From Kineosporia succinea (GTDB taxonomy: Bacteria > Actinomycetota > Actinomycetes > Actinomycetales > Kineosporiaceae): 64,000 bases of DNA. Under the pieces are notes generated by a model. It saw only the letters and a program-made list of their open reading frames with translations, ran no database searches and was not told the origin of the DNA. The translations under genes and the position numbers were made by a program. Where the stretch lies: NCBI RefSeq assembly GCF_030811555.1, contig NZ_JAUSQZ010000001.1, positions 1-64,000 on the forward strand, given 5' to 3'. This document shows, one piece after another, positions 59,424 to 64,000 of the stretch (positions are counted from its first letter, which is position 1; every line of letters starts with the position of its first letter).

Positions 59424-61100
59424 TCAGCCGTCGGTCATGCGCAGCACCTGGAACGGGGCGTTGTCGGCGTTGAGAAAGTACGGGGGCTGCGAGTACGCCA
59501 CCCGCTGGTCGTAGACGTAGTTCTTGCCGTACCCCCGTGACACCCCGTTGTAGGTGCCACCGACCGGCCCGCGGAACTTCTGCGCCATCGCCCCGGTGAT
59601 GTTGAGGTCGCTCAGCTGGGTTCCGGAGAACCAGTTCTGCACCACGATGCTGTGCCGCAGGGCCAGCATCGCGGCCCGCACGGTGCTGACCGGCGCGGTG
59701 CTGTAGAGGTTGGCGTTGACGTTGCCGCTCTTGACCGGGTGCCAGATCCAGATGCAGTTGCCAGCGATCAGCCCGATGACGTTGGTCCCGGCGACCGAGT
59801 CGGGCTGGAGGTCGCCGACCACCACGACGTCGTCCGCGGCCGAGATCGTCACCGGGGTGGACGACGTGCCGGAGATGTACACCGAACCCCGCGAGCAGTG
59901 GTAGTTCACGCTGGCGTCGTCACCGCCCTGGGCCCCGGTCCAGGCGACGGCGTTGGCCCCCTTGGACGAGCTGTACCACTCACCGCTCGCCGGGTAGCCG
60001 ACCGCCCCGAGCGTGCATGACGAGGCGGTGGGGTCGACGTGGATGACGGGAGGGATCGCGACCGTCTGCTCCACCTTCGGGTTGGCCCGGTTGTAGCAGC
60101 TCGACGGGATGTCCGAGCGGGTGGTGGACGGGCTCAGCACCTTCATCGTCGTGCCCTGCAGGATGATTCGCGTGGCCCCGGTGTAGTAGCAGCCGGGTCC
60201 CACCGCGCCGTCGCCGTCCACGTCCGGGTTCACGTACTTCAGCAGGTCGTTGTTGCTCGTGGGCAGGGTGACCGACTTGGCGTACTTCGGCGTGTACCCC
60301 GGCAGCGTCCCCTTGGCCTGGGTGCCGTACCAGGTCTTGTCGTTCGAGGTCAGACCCTGGATGGCCGGCCACGAGCTCTCGGTCTTGACGTTGGTGAAGT
60401 TCACCGCGCCGCTGACCCCCGTCAGGGTGTTGATCTGGAGCGCGTCGTTGGAGTGCAGCGGCCCGTTGACGGTGTCGCGGCCGGTCCACTGGATACCCGA
60501 GCAGCTGCTCGGCCGGGCGGGGGTCGTGTCCGTCTTGTAGTAGTAGTACGCGCACGACTTGTCGCCGCCCAGGTCCGGGTCGGTCACCTCGATGTCGCTG
60601 AGGTACACATAGTTGAGCAGCCCGGCCCGCTTGAGCTCGGCCGTCACCGTGCGGGTGACCACCCCGGCGTTGCCGAACATCCCGCTGGCCCCGGTCACCC
60701 GCAACCGGATGATGCCGGTCCGGGCGGTCTCCGCGTCGGTGCTGCGCACCGAGTACGTGAACCGGGCCGCGGTCGACGCCGCCCCGCCCGTGCCCTGCAC
60801 CGGCTGGCCCGCACTGGTGAACGCCGCGTTCGTGCTGTCCCCGGTATCGCCCTTGGCCCAGTAGTTGTCGTCGGTGTTGAGACGGGAGATGTACTCGTCC
60901 ACCCCGGCGAGGGCCGCCTGCTCGGCGGACTTCGCGTCCTGGTCACGCCGCGAGGGGTTCATGCCGTTCAGCGCGTACGCCAGCGCGGTGAGAAGGAACA
61001 GGCTCAGCACGGCGATCGTCATGATGACCGCGACCAGAGCGAAACCGCGCTCGGACCAGGCCTTCTCACCGGGGAGGGAGGGACGTCGGGGGCGTCTCAT
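59424..61100 (-). CDS. PilX-like minor pilin, cassette copy 1
   Basis: A 558-residue secreted protein with prepilin segment RGFALVAVIMTIAVL and the same conserved blocks as copy 2 (NGPLHSNDALQIN, GCYYTGATRIILQG, AQKFRGPVG, QPPYFLNA). Seven Cys positions align with copy 2. It ends RMTDG. The long gap to the next gene (98 bases) separates the two cassettes. Confidence 0.8.
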   Translation of the reverse strand: MRRPRRPSLPGEKAWSERGFALVAVIMTIAVLSLFLLTALAYALNGMNPSRRDQDAKSAEQAALAGVDEYISRLNTDDNYWAKGDTGDSTNAAFTSAGQPVQGTGGAASTAARFTYSVRSTDAETARTGIIRLRVTGASGMFGNAGVVTRTVTAELKRAGLLNYVYLSDIEVTDPDLGGDKSCAYYYYKTDTTPARPSSCSGIQWTGRDTVNGPLHSNDALQINTLTGVSGAVNFTNVKTESSWPAIQGLTSNDKTWYGTQAKGTLPGYTPKYAKSVTLPTSNNDLLKYVNPDVDGDGAVGPGCYYTGATRIILQGTTMKVLSPSTTRSDIPSSCYNRANPKVEQTVAIPPVIHVDPTASSCTLGAVGYPASGEWYSSSKGANAVAWTGAQGGDDASVNYHCSRGSVYISGTSSTPVTISAADDVVVVGDLQPDSVAGTNVIGLIAGNCIWIWHPVKSGNVNANLYSTAPVSTVRAAMLALRHSIVVQNWFSGTQLSDLNITGAMAQKFRGPVGGTYNGVSRGYGKNYVYDQRVAYSQPPYFLNADNAPFQVLRMTDG

Positions 61101-61110
61101 CGGATCCTTC

Positions 61111-61761
61111 TCAGCCGTTGCTGTCGGGGTTGTTGTCGTCGGCCACCAGGTTGGTCAGCGTCACCCGGCCGACGAGCTGCACGCTCTTCACCTTCGGCCG
61201 CGCGGGGTCGCGGACCTCGACCGAGATCCCGATGCTGCGCACCAGATTCGGGTCGGTGACGGTCGCCGTGCCGGACCCGGTCGGGTAGTAGGTGAACGTG
61301 GGCGCGACGCTCGTGCGGGCCAGGCAGGTCGAGACCAGCCCGCTGCTGGGCCAGGTCACGTTCCCCGCCGCGTCCACCGACGCCGGCCAGGTCTTCTGCC
61401 GGATGCAGTTGCCCTCGAAGAGGTACTGGACCTTGGTGGGCTGCGGCATCTGCGTCACCGCCGAGCCCGTGCGGTTGAGCAACGCGTAGAAGGTGATCGC
61501 GTTGGCCTGGTTCTGCTCGATCGCGCTCTGCTTGTCCGGCTTGTAGACGACCCGGACCGACCGGGTCATGGCCTCCATCGCGATCCGCGCGTCCGCGGTG
61601 GCCGAGGTCTTCACCTGCAGCGCTCCCACGCCCTGCAGCGTGCCGTTGAACACCACGCCGATGGCGATCATCAGGACCGAGGCGACACCGACGGCCACGA
61701 CCAGCTCGGCCAGGCTGAGACCCGCGTCCCGCTGATTCCGGTCGCACTCCTGGGGACCCAT
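61111..61761 (-). CDS. PilW-like minor pilin, cassette copy 1
   Basis: A 216-residue prepilin starting at ATG 61761 (MGPQECDRNQRDAG). Cleavage motif G-LSLAELVVAVGVASV with Glu5, then TADARIAMEAMTRSVRV, matching copy 2 closely. Two bases separate it from the pilV-like stop. Confidence 0.85.
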   Translation of the reverse strand: MGPQECDRNQRDAGLSLAELVVAVGVASVLMIAIGVVFNGTLQGVGALQVKTSATADARIAMEAMTRSVRVVYKPDKQSAIEQNQANAITFYALLNRTGSAVTQMPQPTKVQYLFEGNCIRQKTWPASVDAAGNVTWPSSGLVSTCLARTSVAPTFTYYPTGSGTATVTDPNLVRSIGISVEVRDPARPKVKSVQLVGRVTLTNLVADDNNPDSNG

Positions 61762-61763
61762 CG

Positions 61764-63014
61764 TCAGGTCACCACGTTGACGGTCAGGGTGGCCGTGCGG
61801 GCGGCACTGCCCACCGTGGCCTTGCTGGCCAGGACGCCGGAGGGGACGGAGACGTTGTAGGTGCCGTAAGGCAGCAGGATCGTGCTGCCGCTGGTCATTC
61901 TGTAGGAGTTGCCGGAGCAGTCGCCCGAGGTGAGGGTGACGGTCCGCGCACTGGCCGCCTGCCCGGTGAGCACCGAGCGCACGTTCACGGTCACGGCCCC
62001 CAGCGGGATCGCCAGAGCGGCGTCGTCGGTGGCCGGGAGACGGTTGTCGATGGCCGCCTGGGAGGCGTCCGTCGTCGTGCACTGCCCCGCCGTCACCGTC
62101 TGCACCTCGGGGAAGAGGTTGCGGATCTGGCCGGGGAAACCGCTCAGGCACAGCGAGCTCCCGGTGCAGGAGCCCAGCTTCGTGGTGGTCATCAGGGTGT
62201 TGCCGACCTGGATCGGAACCCCGCTCGGGACCACGTAGGCGCTCACCCCGTCCGGCACCCCCGCGGTGAGGTTCACCGTCCGCGAGGTGTCGTAGAGCAG
62301 CTCGCCCTTGGTCAGCTGACCAGCTGCGACGCTGTAGGGGTTGCTGGTCGCGGACTGGGTGCCGGCTATGCCCACGTACCCGGCCTGGTTGACCGAGACC
62401 GAGTAGGCCTTGCTGTCCAGCGTCGCGAAGAGCACGCAGCCGTCGGCACCGGTGACCTGGGTCTTGCCGGTCCCGACCAGGGTCACCGTGACCCCGGGGA
62501 CCCCGAGCCCGGTCGACCCCTTCACCAGCACCGAGAGCGCGCCCTTGGTGCCGTCGTTCGGCCCGAACCCGACCGAGCGCAGCAGGTCACCGGTGACGGG
62601 CTTGACCAGGCCCATGTTGTCCCAGCTCACCGACACCCGGACGAGCTTGTAGGCCAGGGCCCCGCTGGTGCCCGTGCAGGCGCTGGAGGTGGCGCCCGAG
62701 GTCAGGTAGCTGGCGTTCTGGGTGATCGTGTAGGTGACGGAGCCGACGGTCTGGACGGTCGTCGAGGGGTCGTCCGGGATCTGCTGCGGCGTCTGGGAGC
62801 GCGCCTTCTCCAGCTGCTGGCTGACCAGGTTGGCCGCCGTCGTGCGGCGCAGGTTGTCGCCCGCGACCGCGCCGGTCTGCATGAAGACGCCGAGTACGGC
62901 CGTCACGCCGATGGCGAAGACCGCCATCGCGACGACGACCTCGAGCAGCGACATCCCGCTGTCGCGAGCGTGTTCCCGCCGCGGACACGCGTCCGCGCAA
63001 GCCCATCCAGCCAT
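61764..63014 (-). CDS. PilV-like minor pilin with carboxypeptidase-regulatory-like domain, cassette copy 1
   Basis: A 416-residue prepilin with cleavage motif G-MSLLEVVVAMAVF near residue 20. It shares LAYKLVRVSV, MGLVKPVTGDLLR and NQAGYVGIAGTQSA with copy 2. It lies between pilA and the other cassette genes. Two Cys in the short leader (ACADAC) are removed on cleavage. Confidence 0.85.
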   Translation of the reverse strand: MAGWACADACPRREHARDSGMSLLEVVVAMAVFAIGVTAVLGVFMQTGAVAGDNLRRTTAANLVSQQLEKARSQTPQQIPDDPSTTVQTVGSVTYTITQNASYLTSGATSSACTGTSGALAYKLVRVSVSWDNMGLVKPVTGDLLRSVGFGPNDGTKGALSVLVKGSTGLGVPGVTVTLVGTGKTQVTGADGCVLFATLDSKAYSVSVNQAGYVGIAGTQSATSNPYSVAAGQLTKGELLYDTSRTVNLTAGVPDGVSAYVVPSGVPIQVGNTLMTTTKLGSCTGSSLCLSGFPGQIRNLFPEVQTVTAGQCTTTDASQAAIDNRLPATDDAALAIPLGAVTVNVRSVLTGQAASARTVTLTSGDCSGNSYRMTSGSTILLPYGTYNVSVPSGVLASKATVGSAARTATLTVNVVT

Positions 63015-63064
63015 TTCTCCGCCAACTCTTCACAGCCCGCGTACAACCACGTGGTGCTACAGCG

Positions 63065-63096
63065 GAGGGCCGGCCGGACCCGGCCGGCCGGCCCTC
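63065..63096 (-). terminator. Terminator or attenuator hairpin after pilA
   Basis: A 13-bp perfect stem, gagggccggccgg / ccggccggccctc, with a 6-base loop lies 17 bases past the pilA stop. It would favour high pilA over downstream minor-pilin transcripts. Confidence 0.75.
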
Positions 63097-63113
63097 GTGT
63101 TCAGGAGTTCAGA

Positions 63114-63602
63114 TCACGGCGCCGAGGCCGAGGCGCAGACGCCCTGCTCGAGGCCGTTCTGCGCGGAGAACTTGTAGGTCTGGGCATCGCCGTTCGGGTT
63201 CTTCACACCGACGCACCACTGACCGGAGTCCGTGCCGAGAACCAGGCCCGTGCCCGGAGCGGCAGTGGCGGCGGCGGCCGTACCGACACCCCACAGAACG
63301 ACGCCGTTGCTGACCTTGCCGACGTCGATCGCCGAGCCACCGGCCGGGGTGATCACGTAGCGGCTGCTCACGATGTTCACCGTGGGCGCCACCGTGCCGT
63401 CGACGAAGTACGTCGCCAGCGCCTTACCGATGGACGAGGCGTCCGACTTCGCCGCGCTGTCCTGGGCCTTCTTGCGCTGCGACAGGAAGACCGGGATCGC
63501 GATGGCGGCCAGGATGCCAATGATGATCATGACGACCAGGAGCTCGATCAGGGTGAAGCCCTGGTCCTTCTCCTTCATCGACTTACGGATGCGAGCGAGC
63601 AT
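63114..63602 (-). CDS. pilA: Type IV major pilin PilA
   Basis: A 162-residue type IVa pilin. Short leader MLARIRKSMKEKDQG, then FTLIELLVVMIIIGILAAIA with Glu5. The C-terminal disulfide pair is WCVGVKN and GVCASAS. AAGGAGCACTCG precedes the ATG. It assembles the pilus shaft after PilD cleavage. A WhiG/FliA-like promoter and a 3' hairpin bracket it. Confidence 0.95.
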   Translation of the reverse strand: MLARIRKSMKEKDQGFTLIELLVVMIIIGILAAIAIPVFLSQRKKAQDSAAKSDASSIGKALATYFVDGTVAPTVNIVSSRYVITPAGGSAIDVGKVSNGVVLWGVGTAAAATAAPGTGLVLGTDSGQWCVGVKNPNGDAQTYKFSAQNGLEQGVCASASAP

Positions 63603-63689
63603 CGAGTGCTCCTTCTGATCTGACTAAAGCGGCTGGGTTGAGCGCGCCGCCTGGCCGGGGCGACCTGGCGCGACTCGATGACAATCGTG

Positions 63690-63716
63690 ATATCGGCCGA
63701 CCTGAGCGGCACTTGA
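63690..63716 (-). promoter_or_regulatory. WhiG/FliA-type sigma promoter before pilA
   Basis: On the minus strand tcaa (63713-63716), 15 bases, then gccgatat (63690-63697). The WhiG/FliA consensus is taaa-N15-gccgataa, so the match is 3/4 and 7/8 with ideal spacing, about 88 bases before the pilA ATG. Confidence 0.6.
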
Positions 63717-63758
63717 GGATTCCGAAACCGAAACCTACTGCCGCGTACCGGTCCTACC

Positions 63759-64000
63759 TCACGTGATCAGGTTGAAGACGGAGAAGATGGGCATGTAGAG
63801 GGCGATGATCATGCCGCCGATGAGCGACCCCAGCACGGCGATCATCAACGGCTCGATGATGCTCGTCAGGGCCTCGGTGGTGGCCTCGACCTCTTGGTCG
63901 TAGAACTCGGAGATCTTGTGCAGCATGCTGTCCATGGCTCCGGTGTCCTCACCGACGGCCAGCATCTGCACCACCATGGGTGGGAACACCTTGTGCTCGG
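63759..64000 (-). CDS. pilC: Type IV pilus inner-membrane platform protein PilC (partial)
   Basis: The last 80 residues of a PilC/GspF protein, cut by the window end. It ends with MLHKISEFYDQEVEATTEAL, a membrane helix (PLMIAVLGSLIGGMIIALYM) and PIFSVFNLIT. The GEDTGAMDSML segment is the conserved second GspF domain. It lies 156 bases upstream of pilA. Confidence 0.9.
   Translation of the reverse strand, partial: EHKVFPPMVVQMLAVGEDTGAMDSMLHKISEFYDQEVEATTEALTSIIEPLMIAVLGSLIGGMIIALYMPIFSVFNLIT

Overview
The window is very GC-rich DNA from an actinobacterium. The supporting markers are an actinobacterial integration host factor (mihF), a BldD-type developmental regulator, a conservon (cvnA-D), a PriA that lacks helicase motifs, frequent GTG starts with 4-bp GTGA/ATGA overlaps, and F420/mycothiol-type protein families. 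Conserved order of rib, fmt-def, priA-metK-coaBC-rpoZ-gmk-mihF, pyr, bldD, nusB-efp and aro genes matches the chromosomal core of sporulating actinomycetes. Type IV pili, BldD and a WhiG/FliA-like promoter together suggest a developmentally complex, possibly zoospore-forming lineage such as Kineosporiales. That placement is inference. I see no tRNA, rRNA, CRISPR array, insertion sequence or prophage.

Layout. 1-6 kb: the end of an unnamed protein, a DUF4291 pseudogene broken by repeat expansion, a heterodimeric ABC exporter and a TIGR03085-family protein. 6-14.5 kb: hisF, a P-loop kinase, a membrane thiol-redox operon (MauE/DoxX, DsbA-like, Rdx), then hisE, the riboflavin operon ribE-ribBA-ribH under an FMN riboswitch, rpe, a PPOX-class oxidoreductase and RidA. 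14.5-21.3 kb: rsmB, fmt and def (translation), then a four-gene NMT1/THI5-type ABC importer. 21.5-28.3 kb: a hypothetical protein beside a 12-bp tandem repeat, then priA, metK, coaBC, rpoZ, gmk and mihF.

28.3-42.1 kb: a conservon (cvnA-cvnB-cvnC-cvnD) lies between mihF and the pyrimidine operon pyrR-pyrB-pyrC-carA-carB-pyrF, whose leader carries a PyrR-type hairpin over the ribosome binding site; pyrD is absent. 42.2-45 kb: divergent bldD with an intact c-di-GMP signature faces a TPR-GGDEF diguanylate cyclase. 45.2-51.7 kb: the aroC-aroK-aroB...aroQ-efp-nusB block, interrupted by a membrane protein, a Uma2-family protein and a Uma2 remnant.

51.8-64 kb: a type IV pilus locus read on the minus strand: pilC (cut by the window edge), pilA, two tandem copies of a pilV-pilW-pilX minor-pilin cassette, pilD, pilM, pilN and pilO. 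The points I find most worth following are the duplicated minor-pilin cassette with large cysteine-rich PilX-like proteins, the WhiG/FliA-like promoter before pilA, the bldD/diguanylate-cyclase pair, and the DUF4291 gene whose frame depends on the copy number of an 11-bp repeat.
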